DNA from: an uncultured Oscillospiraceae bacterium
GTDB lineage: Bacteria; Bacillota_A; Clostridia; Oscillospirales; Oscillospiraceae
Assembly (NCBI GenBank): GCA_900757695.1
Contig: CAAEOU010000146.1
Span: 1-16,168, forward strand
DNA length: 16,168 nucleotides
Direction of reading: 5' to 3'
Every line of letters begins with the position of its first letter. Within the stretch, counting starts at the first letter, position 1. Below, in pieces: positions 6,961 to 14,612 of this stretch. The notes under the pieces are model-generated. The model did not search any database and had not been told where the DNA came from. It worked only from the letters and a program-made list of their open reading frames with translations. Position numbers and translations under genes: made by a program.

Positions 6961-8143
6961 CCTGATGCGTTATGCTCCCTCACGGGACATCCCGGTTGAG
7001 CCGCTGTCCTCTGATGAGACAGAAAGGATTCGTGTGATGACCATGAAAAAAATACAGAAGCCCGGAAAAACCGGACGAAAGCCTCTCCGTGTGGCCCTGA
7101 CTGCCGCATCCGCTGCGGTGATCCTCTGCGGCTCGGCCTTTGCAGCCTATGAGCTTGACTGGTTTGGCCTACAGCAGATCTTTGGGGCGGACGCCGCCCC
7201 GGCGGAATCCTACACGGTACACTATGATTCCTCCGTGGAAACACAGGTGACTCAGCCCAGCTACACCGAGGAAGAGCAGGCCATGATCGCAGAGGGCACC
7301 ATGCAGGTGCCGGATCAGGCAGAGCTTTCGGACACCGGCGTGTCCGCATCCACGGAGGATTTTACCTATACACTGGAATCTATGCTGGTTTCGGAGGATT
7401 CTCTATGGGCTGTAGTCCGGGCGGATGCCAATAGTGAGGAGGCCGGTCAGGCTCTCACACAGTTGAAGGAAGACAATGAACTGGAGCAGGCCATACTGGA
7501 GCGGGCTACGGAAACTACGGATGGAAACGCCCATGTCTCCACTGAGGCTCAGGCAGAGATCGATGACTTTCGGCTTCTGGCCCTCAACAACAGCGGCGAG
7601 GGCCATGAAAAGGAACTGAAGAACGGCGGCATGAATATGACCGTCCTCCAGACCGATGGAAGCACTGGATATTTTCTCCTCACCAACAGCGGTGGCCAAT
7701 TCGCTGTTGGTGACCGGATCCTGTTTCAGGATATGGTTCACAATGTAGACCTGTTTGAGGTGCCGGTCACCGAATTGATGGAAGATAAGGTGACAATCTC
7801 GCTGGACGCAGATGTGTACGAAGGCAAGGGCTATGTGATGGAGAATCTGACCATAACCTCGCTGTCCCTGTCCATTGACGGCCACTACAGCGCTTCCTCG
7901 GATCAGACCTTCCCGGAAGTGACCGTTACCCTGACAGATGGAACGTCCTTTGATCTGGCCGGCCTCCAGAACAACTTTTTGTACACGGACTACGGAAGCT
8001 ATGGCTCCCTGTCCTGTGCAGGAACAACCGGCAGCCTTTCGGATGATCCTTTTATCCGGGATACCTGGATGTTCTCCAAAGCCGTGGATCTCAGCCAGAT
8101 CGACCACATCACCGTGGACGGCAGAGACTACGCAATAGAATAA
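6941..8143 (+). CDS. DUF4179-like membrane-anchored partner of the sigma factor (putative anti-sigma)
   Basis: 400 residues. The ATG at 6941 lies inside the 3' end of the sigma gene, with AAAGGAGG at about 6926-6933. A cytoplasmic N terminus (1-50: MKLSMDDLMRYAP, then ETERIRVMTMKKI and a basic stretch) precedes one membrane helix (about 51-70, VALTAASAAVILCGSAFAAY). The outside part has about 330 residues of beta-rich sequence. The form YELDWFGLQQIFG just after the membrane helix is usual for the DUF4179 proteins coded next to ECF sigma factors in Clostridia (from memory). It lacks an HxxxCxxC zinc anti-sigma motif, so holding of the sigma factor by the N terminus is inferred from position and topology. 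It could instead be a sigma-regulated envelope protein. Confidence 0.8.
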   Translation: MKLSMDDLMRYAPSRDIPVEPLSSDETERIRVMTMKKIQKPGKTGRKPLRVALTAASAAVILCGSAFAAYELDWFGLQQIFGADAAPAESYTVHYDSSVETQVTQPSYTEEEQAMIAEGTMQVPDQAELSDTGVSASTEDFTYTLESMLVSEDSLWAVVRADANSEEAGQALTQLKEDNELEQAILERATETTDGNAHVSTEAQAEIDDFRLLALNNSGEGHEKELKNGGMNMTVLQTDGSTGYFLLTNSGGQFAVGDRILFQDMVHNVDLFEVPVTELMEDKVTISLDADVYEGKGYVMENLTITSLSLSIDGHYSASSDQTFPEVTVTLTDGTSFDLAGLQNNFLYTDYGSYGSLSCAGTTGSLSDDPFIRDTWMFSKAVDLSQIDHITVDGRDYAIE

Positions 8144-8153
8144 TCCACAAATC

Positions 8154-8181
8154 GTGGGCGCCGCAAAACTGCGGCGCCCAT
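8154..8181 (+). terminator. Strong GC hairpin after the sigma/partner operon
   Basis: GGGCGCCGCA (8156-8165) and TGCGGCGCCC (8170-8179) are exact complements around AAAC, with one more A-T and one wobble pair outside. It sits 10 bases after the stop codon. The following ATAATC is not a real T tract, so it is an atypical terminator, or a 3'-end-protecting stem. Confidence 0.6.
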
Positions 8182-8711
8182 AATCGATGAATCAGAGCAC
8201 TTTGCGGCGTTAGAGGTGCCTGCGATTCTAAAGATATCACATTATTTGTTAGGCTAGCAAATAGCATGATCTTTGTATAGAAACAGCACAGCTGATCTAT
8301 ATCGCCAAGTCAGTCTTCTAAGGCGGATCGCCTCCACTTTGTATGGAACTACGGTATCGTGATGGTGCGAGAGAATAACATGAGATTCCATAAAGCCTTA
8401 CCGTCCTCTTGCACTTCCAAGGAATCCATGCTAAGATGAGGCTACTCCAACTGGAATTTTATGCGTGTCATTCCCTGCCTTTGTGCGCTGTATCTGCTGT
8501 TGCGTTTTGCAAGCGTATGTGCAGGCCTTGGAGTGCAGTTGGAGGGCATTACGGCAAAGGCTTGCGCAAATTTGGATGCAGTGGTGGAATGGGAATATGG
8601 GAAGCTTCTGCATACCACTTGTGGGTCGACGAACCAATTGACGCAAGATGGGGGCAGACTACGTTTGGCAGAAGTGCTGGATGCGGAGAGATGCTGTTAG
8701 GAGGATGCTAT
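8182..8711. other. Region without a confident gene upstream of the phosphoesterase
   Basis: These 530 bases carry no recognisable gene. A 79-codon plus-strand frame (8461-8700, MRVIPCLCALYLLLRFASVC and onward) begins with a hydrophobic, Cys-rich stretch and stops exactly where the next ribosome site begins. It lacks its own ribosome site at normal distance and resembles nothing I know. The phosphoesterase frame is also open back to 8409, but that extra sequence has no domain character. A near-perfect dyad, TTTGTTAG/CTAGCAAA around one base, lies at 8245-8261 and may be a regulatory site. Confidence 0.4.
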
Positions 8712-9443
8712 ATGATTTGTGTGACCGGTGATACCCACGGCAATCAGGACCGCTGGCTTAACCAGATTCATCCGGCGCTTTCTGCCGGTGACATCATCAT
8801 CATTGCGGGAGATTTTGGAGTGGGATTCTGGAATGGCCGCCATTTCAGCGAGGAAACCTTTTATGACTGGCTGGAGCAGCAGAATTACACAGTGCTGTTC
8901 GTGGATGGGAACCACTGCGATTTCGACAAGCTCCAGCGATATCCCACTGCAAAATGGTGCGGCGGAAAGGTGCATCAGCTTCGTAGAAACCTCCTGCATT
9001 TGATGCGAGGGGAAATATACCGGTTGGAAGCGCCCGGCTATGAAGGGAAAAAGCTGTTTGCCTTTGGCGGTGGGTATTCTCTGGACAAAGCCCTCAGAAT
9101 TTCGGGAGAAAGCTGGTGGCCGCAGGAAATGCCAACGGAGGAAGAATATGCCTATGGACGTGAAACACTGGCGCAAAACGGAAATCGAGTGGATTACATC
9201 ATCACCCATACTGCACCCTATGAGACGATCCTACAGATGCAGCACAACCCGAAAATAAATGTGAAGCGGGCAGCCGTAGAAGAGATCGTGCTGAACAAGT
9301 TTCTCAGTGAAATTGCGAAGGCAACAGAGTATAACCGCTGGTATTTCGGGCACTTCCATCAGGATGTAAAGCCCCCACTTTGGCGGGAGCAATACCCGGT
9401 ATTTTGGGAAATTCGTGAATTGGATTCCGCAGGAATACTGTGA
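8712..9443 (+). CDS. Metallophosphoesterase (calcineurin-like)
   Basis: 243 residues. The ATG at 8712 follows AGGAGG at 8699-8704; the frame is open 303 bases further upstream, but motif 1 begins right at this start. The metal-binding motifs appear in order: GDTHG (6-10, the DxH pair), GDFG (33-36), DGNH (65-68), ITHTAPYE in the last third, and GHFHQD near the C terminus (the GHxH motif). These are the conserved ligands of a two-metal phosphodiesterase or phosphatase. The small size without extra domains is usual for the copies seen in phages and integrated elements of Firmicutes (from memory). The substrate is not predictable; nucleotide, nucleic-acid or phosphoprotein substrates are all known in the family. 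It is cytoplasmic, with no signal peptide. Confidence 0.9.
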   Translation: MICVTGDTHGNQDRWLNQIHPALSAGDIIIIAGDFGVGFWNGRHFSEETFYDWLEQQNYTVLFVDGNHCDFDKLQRYPTAKWCGGKVHQLRRNLLHLMRGEIYRLEAPGYEGKKLFAFGGGYSLDKALRISGESWWPQEMPTEEEYAYGRETLAQNGNRVDYIITHTAPYETILQMQHNPKINVKRAAVEEIVLNKFLSEIAKATEYNRWYFGHFHQDVKPPLWREQYPVFWEIRELDSAGIL

Positions 9444-9454
9444 TAAGGCAACGG

Positions 9455-9601
9455 ATGATGGTCCTCTATGGTCAGAGGATGATGCGGGAATCAGTGCTCA
9501 CAGAGTACGTAAAAAACGGAGTTAAGCCGAACCATGTTCCGATCCACTATCAGGAAACAGATGGCGTACACACTGGACAAAACAGCGTGGAATATGCCTG
9601 A
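9455..9601 (+). CDS. Possible 48-residue protein downstream of the phosphoesterase
   Basis: The frame starts with two adjacent ATG codons (9455 and 9458), 12 bases after the phosphoesterase stop, with a modest AAGG at about 9445-9448. The peptide has a natural composition: MMVLYGQRMMRESVLTEY, then KNGVKPNHVPIHYQE and TGQNSVEYA before the stop. Position and spacing suggest co-transcription with the phosphoesterase. I do not recognise a family. It may be the surviving N terminus of a longer gene or a true small protein; the dyad at 9588-9609 overlaps its end. Confidence 0.4.
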   Translation: MMVLYGQRMMRESVLTEYVKNGVKPNHVPIHYQETDGVHTGQNSVEYA

Positions 9602-9609
9602 ATATTCCA
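9588..9609. repeat. 8-bp inverted repeat near the small ORF end
   Basis: TGGAATAT at 9588-9595 and ATATTCCA at 9602-9609 are exact complements with a six-base spacer. It could be an operator or a small hairpin; no T tract follows. Confidence 0.45.
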
Positions 9610-9660
9610 ATCGTGGCCTGATTTGTGCGGTTTCCTTCCATTTATCCATGGGATGTTTAC

Positions 9661-9713
9661 GGAGATCCCCGCATAACCGGGTGGTCATCGGCTCGAATCC
9701 CGCTCCCCTTTTT
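9661..9713 (+). other. tRNA 3'-half-like fragment, possible old attachment site
   Basis: The stretch contains CATAACCGGG (9672-9681), then GTGGTCATCGG, CTCGAATCCCG and CTCCCC. It reads like the anticodon loop (CAT, as in methionine tRNA), variable loop, T arm (near GGTTCGAATCC) and part of the acceptor of a tRNA. The T stem does not pair properly, the T-loop has C in place of the invariant first T, the anticodon stem is imperfect, and no 5' half is present. It is therefore not a working tRNA. Element integration often leaves such 3' fragments, and this one lies at the right edge of the mobile-looking block. The similarity could be chance. Confidence 0.3.
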
Positions 9714-9846
9714 GCAGTTTATCGGCATTTTTCGTATGTCCAAGGTGGGAGTCTCCTTTGAACGAGCGACAGGCAGACGTTCTTCCCTACTTAAAAATAG
9801 CAGACGCTTTCCCCTTTTGAATGCGCAAAATCTGATCTATAAATGC

Positions 9847-9875
9847 TTGTTTTATGCAAAAAAATATGTTATAGT
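9847..9875 (+). promoter_or_regulatory. Candidate promoter of the DeoR-family regulator
   Basis: TTGTTT at 9847-9852 and TATAGT at 9870-9875 are 17 bases apart in a local AT-rich patch. The expected transcript start is about 30 bases before the ATG of the regulator. Confidence 0.55.
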
Positions 9876-9912
9876 TCGATTAAAGAGCGACTTGCGTAAA
9901 AGGGGGAGAAAT

Positions 9913-10689
9913 ATGAAAAATAGCAGAGCGGCAATTCAAAACAGACAGAATGAAATTATAAAGCTACTTCAAAAGAGCGGGAAAATGCCGGTCGAGCTGA
10001 TCGCGGAACAGCTGAATGTTACACCAACGACCATTCGCCGGGATCTAATCCAGTTGGAGGCGGCAGGGACTGTTCGCCGCGGTTTTGGCAATGCTGAATA
10101 TGTTCACCCGGACAATATGCGCGAAATTGAACCGACCAATATTCAAGACGACAAGGAATTGATTCGCAGACGCATCGCAAAACGGACGGCGGAAATGATT
10201 GAAGATGGCGATGTGATTTTCATCAACAGCAGCGGGACGGCGTCCCTTGTATTGGAGTACATCAGCGATAAAAATATAACAATATTGACCAATAATGCAC
10301 GAATTATCCAACGCTATTACAGCCAAAACAATCACATTATTCTTGTAGGCGGAGAGATTTACGGGAAGAAACAAAGCCTGATTGGGCAGTTTGCACTGGA
10401 TACGATCCGCAGAGTTACGGCAACCAAGTGCATTTTGGGGGTCAGCGGGATTAGTGCCACCGGGGGATTGACTAGTGTGATTCTTCCGGAGACCCAGATC
10501 AACCTCTTAATGATCCAGCAGTGTCAAGGTGCGGTGGTTGTTGTAGCAGATGGAAGCAAGGTTGGTGTAACGCAGAATTTCTATAGCGGAAACATCCAGG
10601 ATGTTTCGTATTTGGTGACAGATTACAGCGCTGACAAGGCCAGCCTCCAGAGCATCAAACAGGCTGGTGTTGAAATTATATCGACCTGA
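9913..10689 (+). CDS. DeoR/GlpR-family transcriptional regulator
   Basis: 258 residues. The ATG at 9913 follows AGGGGGAGA at 9901-9909; the frame is open far upstream but that part is noncoding in character. The N-terminal winged helix-turn-helix runs over about 10-60 (RQNEIIKLLQKSGKM, AEQLNVTPTTIRRDL, AGTVRRG). The C-terminal sugar-phosphate-sensing domain shows EMIEDGDVIFINSSGTASLV, TILTNNARI, LVGGEIYGKKQSLIG and VVVVADGSKVG, the usual DeoRC blocks. Such regulators normally repress a sugar-catabolic operon until a phosphorylated sugar binds. The E. coli ascorbate repressor UlaR belongs to this family, and the next operon opens with an UlaG-like gene. It is therefore the likely regulator of that operon, though the ligand is inferred. 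It has its own promoter and terminator. Confidence 0.92.
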   Translation: MKNSRAAIQNRQNEIIKLLQKSGKMPVELIAEQLNVTPTTIRRDLIQLEAAGTVRRGFGNAEYVHPDNMREIEPTNIQDDKELIRRRIAKRTAEMIEDGDVIFINSSGTASLVLEYISDKNITILTNNARIIQRYYSQNNHIILVGGEIYGKKQSLIGQFALDTIRRVTATKCILGVSGISATGGLTSVILPETQINLLMIQQCQGAVVVVADGSKVGVTQNFYSGNIQDVSYLVTDYSADKASLQSIKQAGVEIIST

Positions 10690-10693
10690 TCGG

Positions 10694-10743
10694 AACGCAT
10701 AAGCGTCATAGGAAAGTTCTCCTATGACGTTTATGCGTTTTTT
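10694..10743 (+). terminator. Long-stem terminator after the DeoR-family gene
   Basis: The arms 10694-10713 and 10720-10739 pair along 20 positions with a single G-T wobble around a six-base loop, ending in a run of six T (10738-10743). It starts five bases after the stop codon and insulates the regulator from the downstream operon. Confidence 0.93.
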
Positions 10744-10842
10744 GAACGTAAAATAAGCGATATATTATAAAAATGAAAATAAATAATTGCTTTATGATTT
10801 TTTAGACTCCAAATACCACAAGGACTTTGATTGTATTTTGTT

Positions 10843-10878
10843 TAATATCCCAACTTGTTCTTTATAACGGGGATATTA
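10843..10878. promoter_or_regulatory. Candidate operator: 9-bp inverted repeat spanning the -35 region
   Basis: TAATATCCC at 10843-10851 and GGGATATTA at 10870-10878 are exact complements, 18 bases apart. The left arm ends just before the -35 hexamer and the right arm runs into the -10 hexamer of the UlaG-like operon promoter, so a bound protein would block polymerase. The DeoR-family product encoded just upstream is the obvious candidate; that link is inference. Confidence 0.55.
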
Positions 10879-10882
10879 CAAT
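10855..10882 (+). promoter_or_regulatory. Candidate promoter of the lactonase-ABC operon
   Basis: TTGTTC at 10855-10860 and TACAAT at 10877-10882 have a 16-base spacer. Transcription would start about 30 bases before the UlaG-like gene. Confidence 0.55.
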
Positions 10883-10918
10883 AAAGATAGGTTAAGCAAA
10901 CGAAAAGGAGGCTCGGAT

Positions 10919-11977
10919 ATGCCGAAAATTGACGAAATCACAAGAGAGTCCTGGATTCTGGGTGCATTTCCGGAGTGGGGTACTTGGCTCAATGAAGAGA
11001 TTGACGCTGAGGTCGTTCAGCCCGGCACAGTTGCCATGTGGTGGATTGGCTGTACCGGCTTGTGGATCAAGTCGGAAAGCAACACGAACATTTCCATTGA
11101 TCTCTGGTTTGGCAATGGAAAGCGGACCCAAAAGAAAAAGGAAATGGACCCGTTCCATCAGATGCGAAATATGACCGGTGGCCGTATGACTCAGCCCAAC
11201 CTTCGTGCGGCGCCCATCGTCTTTGACCCCTTTGCGGTGACAAATGTGGATGCGGTGCTGTCCACGCACTATCACAATGACCACATTGATCCGTTCTACG
11301 CTGCGGCTGTACTGAAGAATGTGCAAAAGGAAGTACCGTTTATCGGGCCAAAGAAAAGCGTAGAGAAATGGCTGAGCTATGGCGTGCCGGAAGAGCGCTG
11401 CCATGTGGTAAAGCCCGGGGACACAATCAAGGTCGGTGATTGCGAGATCGTTGTGCTGGATTCCTTCGATCGTACCTGCCTGGTTACAGCTGACTCGGAT
11501 ATCCGTGGGAAATTCCCGGATGACATGGATGACAAGGCTGTGAACTACCTCATTAAGACACCCGCAGGAAACCTCTATCACAGCGGAGATTCGCACTACT
11601 CAGTCCGTTATGCCAAGCATGGGAAGGAACATAATATTGATGTGGCATTCGGATCTTATGGAGAAAACCCCGCAGGCAATCAGGATAAGATGACATCCTC
11701 GGATATTCTTCGCATGGGTGAGGCATTGGGCTGCAAGGTCGTGATCCCCATTCATTATGATGTGTGGACGAACTTTAAGGCAGATCCCAATGAGATCCTC
11801 TATCTCTACAACTACAAAAAGAATGTGCTGAACTATCAATTTCACCCGTTTATCTGGGACGTGGGTGGAAAATATGTTTGGCCAACGGATAAGGACAAAA
11901 TCCAGTATCATTACCGGAGGGGCTTTGAGGACTGCTTTACCGATGAGCAGAACGTGCCTTTCCCCTGTGTACTCTGA
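10919..11977 (+). CDS. ulaG: UlaG-like metallo-beta-lactamase-fold lactonase
   Basis: 352 residues against 354 for E. coli UlaG, and similar from end to end as I remember that protein: [94 protein letters not shown] and a C-terminal FEDCFT. The metal motif HxHxDH is intact at 117-122 (THYHNDHID), with further ligands expected in SGDSH and in IPIHYDVW. UlaG opens L-ascorbate 6-phosphate lactone to 3-keto-L-gulonate 6-phosphate in the cytoplasm. The ATG at 10919 follows AAAGGAGG at about 10904-10911. It is the first gene of an operon with a ribose-type ABC importer, not the ascorbate phosphotransferase, so the true substrate may be another lactone. The family call is very sure, the exact substrate less so. 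Confidence 0.9.
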   Translation: MPKIDEITRESWILGAFPEWGTWLNEEIDAEVVQPGTVAMWWIGCTGLWIKSESNTNISIDLWFGNGKRTQKKKEMDPFHQMRNMTGGRMTQPNLRAAPIVFDPFAVTNVDAVLSTHYHNDHIDPFYAAAVLKNVQKEVPFIGPKKSVEKWLSYGVPEERCHVVKPGDTIKVGDCEIVVLDSFDRTCLVTADSDIRGKFPDDMDDKAVNYLIKTPAGNLYHSGDSHYSVRYAKHGKEHNIDVAFGSYGENPAGNQDKMTSSDILRMGEALGCKVVIPIHYDVWTNFKADPNEILYLYNYKKNVLNYQFHPFIWDVGGKYVWPTDKDKIQYHYRRGFEDCFTDEQNVPFPCVL

Positions 11978-12034
11978 TCCTGTCAACCTGATTCACTGCG
12001 GTGAAGACAAATAAACAAGAAGGAGATTATCAGA

Positions 12035-13036
12035 ATGAAGAAATTAAACAAATGGTTTGCGCTGCTGCTGGCGTTGTGCATGACCCTTTCCCTTGCAGCC
12101 TGCGGCGGCTCTTCTGCAGCAGCATCCGCATCTGCTTCGACAGCGGCATCTTCCGATGCGGCCGCTCCCACCGATACCGCTTCTGGCAGCGGCCAGGTCG
12201 GCATCCTGCTTCCCACCGTTGAGGCCGAGTACTTCGTCGGTGTTGCCAATACCATCGAAGAGGGACTGGAAGCACAGGGATTTGAGTTTATTACCACCAG
12301 CTATGACTGGTCTGCGGATAAGGAGATTCAGGCGGTTGAAAACTTTGTGGTTCAAGGCGTAGATGCCATCGTTGTGATTACGTTTGATGCCGCAGCGGAT
12401 TCCGCCTTCAAGGCTGCAATGGATGCCGGTGTGAAGGTTGTCGTAGCCGGCTGTGAGCCTGAGAACTACAGCTACAATGTCATTTCTGAAAACACACTGA
12501 TTGGTGAATGCGTTGCCAATATGGCAATCGACTGGATCAATGCCAACATGGACGGCAAGGCGCAGATCTCAATTCTCTCCAGTGAGGGCTCTCCCTCTGG
12601 CGCAGACCGTACTGCCGGCATGCAGAAGGCATTTGCAGAGAAGCTGCCTGATTCCGAAATTGTTTTGGTACAGGATCCCGGTTCCGAAGCCGGCGACGGC
12701 AATGAATTTGCAGAAAACCTGCTGCTGCGGTACCCGGATGTTAATGTGGTATGTTCCATTTCTGATGACCGGGCGCTGGAGGTCTTTGAATCCTTTAAGG
12801 CTGCCAATCATGTAGGAGATGATGTTGCAATTTTTGGCTGTGACTGTAACGGCCAGGCTCTGAATTACATCAAGGAAGGTACCAGCTATCGCGGCTCCGC
12901 TGATACCGGCGACTACGGCGCTGAGATCGTAAAAATTCTGCCTCAGCTGATTGCCGGTGACACCAGCATCGGAAACCAGACCGTCTGCACTGGCGTTGGC
13001 GTTACCATTGACAATGTGGACGATTATCTGAAGTAA
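12035..13036 (+). CDS. Sugar ABC importer binding lipoprotein, ribose type (type I periplasmic-binding fold)
   Basis: 333 residues. The ATG at 12035 follows AAGGAG at about 12020-12025. The lipoprotein signal is residues 1-23 (MKKLNKWFALLLALCMTLSL, then AAC) with Cys23 lipidated. A Ser/Ala linker (24-52) leads to a fold that starts QVGILLPTVEAEYFVGVAN. FITTSYDWSADKEIQAVENF, GVDAIVVITFDA and AGVKVVVAG follow the pattern of RbsB-like proteins, and GADRTAGMQKAF, SDDRALEVFESFKA and AIFGCDCNGQALNYI fill the second lobe. It binds the imported compound on the outer face of the membrane and hands it to the permease coded two genes later. The ligand is unknown; the lactonase in the operon points to a sugar acid or lactone. 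Confidence 0.92.
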   Translation: MKKLNKWFALLLALCMTLSLAACGGSSAAASASASTAASSDAAAPTDTASGSGQVGILLPTVEAEYFVGVANTIEEGLEAQGFEFITTSYDWSADKEIQAVENFVVQGVDAIVVITFDAAADSAFKAAMDAGVKVVVAGCEPENYSYNVISENTLIGECVANMAIDWINANMDGKAQISILSSEGSPSGADRTAGMQKAFAEKLPDSEIVLVQDPGSEAGDGNEFAENLLLRYPDVNVVCSISDDRALEVFESFKAANHVGDDVAIFGCDCNGQALNYIKEGTSYRGSADTGDYGAEIVKILPQLIAGDTSIGNQTVCTGVGVTIDNVDDYLK

Positions 13037-13061
13037 GCATTGCTTCGACAATACGACTGCG

Positions 13062-13087
13062 GATGGCCGGACTTTTGTCCGGTCATC
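13062..13087 (+). other. Hairpin between binding-protein and ATPase genes
   Basis: Arms 13062-13072 and 13077-13087 pair over 11 positions with one wobble around TTTT, and no T tract follows. Such stems after binding-protein genes commonly stabilise the upstream message so that the binding protein is made in excess of the ATPase and permease. That role is inferred here. Confidence 0.55.
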
Positions 13088-13109
13088 TGTCTAAAAAGGA
13101 GGGCCCTCG

Positions 13110-14594
13110 GTGGAGCAAAAAATAGTTTTGGAAGTAAAGCATATCTGTAAAGAATTCCCCGGTGTCAAAGCCTTGGACGATGTATCGCTTACCTTTCGGG
13201 CCGGAGAGGTTCATGCGATCATTGGAGAAAACGGTGCCGGAAAGTCCACTTTGATCAAGGCAATTGCCGGAGCGCAGCCGCCAACTTCGGGAGAGATCCT
13301 GATAGACGGTGTGAAGTATGACCATTTAACCGTGGCAAAAGCGAAGGAATTAGGCATTCAGGTGATTTATCAGGAGTTTGCCAATGTGCCGACGCTATGT
13401 GCGCCGGATAATGTGTTTCTGGGGCAGCACACATCGAAATTTATCGTCAACGACAAGGAGCGTATACAGCGTACGAAAGAGCTCTTTGCGTCTCTGCATG
13501 TGAATATTCCGCTGGATCTTCCCCTTGGGGATATGTCCCCGGCTATGCAGCAGATCGTGGAGATTGCCAAGGCAGTCAGCGCAAACGTACGGATCCTGAT
13601 TATGGATGAACCTACGGCACCGCTGACCAACAATGAGATCGACATGCTGTTTCGGATTATCTGCCAGCTGAAGGAAAAGGGTGTATCCATTATTTATATC
13701 AGCCATCGGCTGGAGGAGCTTCCTGTCATTTCGGACCGGATCTCTGTCCTTCGTGACGGAAAATATATCAGCACCGTGAACACGCTGGAGATTTCCCGCG
13801 AAAAGCTGATCGCCATGATGGCCGGCCGCGAGTTAGATGCACAGTATCCGCTGCGGGAGGCAAACATTGGCGAGCCGGTATTGGAGCTGAAAAATGTCTG
13901 CGGCAATGGAGACTCCAACCTGAACTTTACCCTGCGTAAGGGCGAGATCCTTGGGTTTGCGGGGCTTGTTGGCTCCGGGCGTACGGAGGCAATGCAGATC
14001 ATTTATGGGGTAAAGCCCATTGAATCCGGTGAGGTGATCGTGAAGGGAAAGCCGGTGCGATATCGGCATCCCTCCGAGGCCATCGAAGGCGGCATTGCCA
14101 TGATTCCGGAGGATCGAAAGGCACAAGGGGTATTTCTGGATCAGAGCATTCGCTGGAATTCCGTAATCAATGTCATAAAGCGGATTAGCCGTTATGGCGT
14201 GGTAGACAAGAAGCGTGAACGGGAGATTGCCGAAGAATATCAAAAGCGGTTTTCCATTAAGGCCCCCTCTCTGGAGCAGGCGGTGAACAATCTGTCTGGC
14301 GGAAACCAGCAGAAGGTGGTTCTTGCCAAGTCCATGGCGGCGGATGCCAACATCATCATATTTGATGAGCCCACACGAGGCATTGACGTGGCAACAAAAT
14401 ACGATATCTACGTACTGATGAACGACCTGGTGGCACAGGGGAACGCCATTTTGATGGTTTCCTCGGAAATGCCGGAGTTGATTGGTATGTGTGATCGGAT
14501 CGTTGTGCTCAGTGAGCGCAAACAGGTTGCGATCGTAGAAAAATCGGATTTCAGTCAGGAGTATATTCTGGATCTGGCCTCTGGCGACAAGTGA
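13110..14594 (+). CDS. Sugar ABC importer ATPase with two nucleotide-binding domains (RbsA/MglA type)
   Basis: 494 residues, the usual length for the family. It starts with GTG at 13110 after AAAGGAGGG (13095-13103). The first domain has a full Walker A, GENGAGKST (39-47), and Walker B, ILIMDEPTAPLT. Its signature reads MSPAMQQ (142-148) instead of the normal LSxGxQQ. The second domain has the usual lysine-free Walker A (GLVGSGRTE) but an intact signature, LSGGNQQKV, and Walker B, IIIFDEPTRGID. Only the composite site made by the first Walker A and second signature is complete. It would power uptake through the permease coded 18 bases downstream. E. coli RbsA keeps LSIGDQQ in the first signature, from memory, so the loss here is a mild oddity. 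Confidence 0.95.
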   Translation: MEQKIVLEVKHICKEFPGVKALDDVSLTFRAGEVHAIIGENGAGKSTLIKAIAGAQPPTSGEILIDGVKYDHLTVAKAKELGIQVIYQEFANVPTLCAPDNVFLGQHTSKFIVNDKERIQRTKELFASLHVNIPLDLPLGDMSPAMQQIVEIAKAVSANVRILIMDEPTAPLTNNEIDMLFRIICQLKEKGVSIIYISHRLEELPVISDRISVLRDGKYISTVNTLEISREKLIAMMAGRELDAQYPLREANIGEPVLELKNVCGNGDSNLNFTLRKGEILGFAGLVGSGRTEAMQIIYGVKPIESGEVIVKGKPVRYRHPSEAIEGGIAMIPEDRKAQGVFLDQSIRWNSVINVIKRISRYGVVDKKREREIAEEYQKRFSIKAPSLEQAVNNLSGGNQQKVVLAKSMAADANIIIFDEPTRGIDVATKYDIYVLMNDLVAQGNAILMVSSEMPELIGMCDRIVVLSERKQVAIVEKSDFSQEYILDLASGDK

Positions 14595-14612
14595 CATGAA
14601 GGGAGATAAACG

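Noticed and set aside
8409..8711. N-terminal extension of the phosphoesterase
   Set aside because: The frame is open, but AGGAGG at 8699-8704 sets the start at 8712 and motif 1 lies within ten residues of it.
9625..9912. N-terminal extension of the DeoR-family regulator
   Set aside because: The family starts with its helix-turn-helix near the N terminus, and a promoter and ribosome site lie just before 9913.
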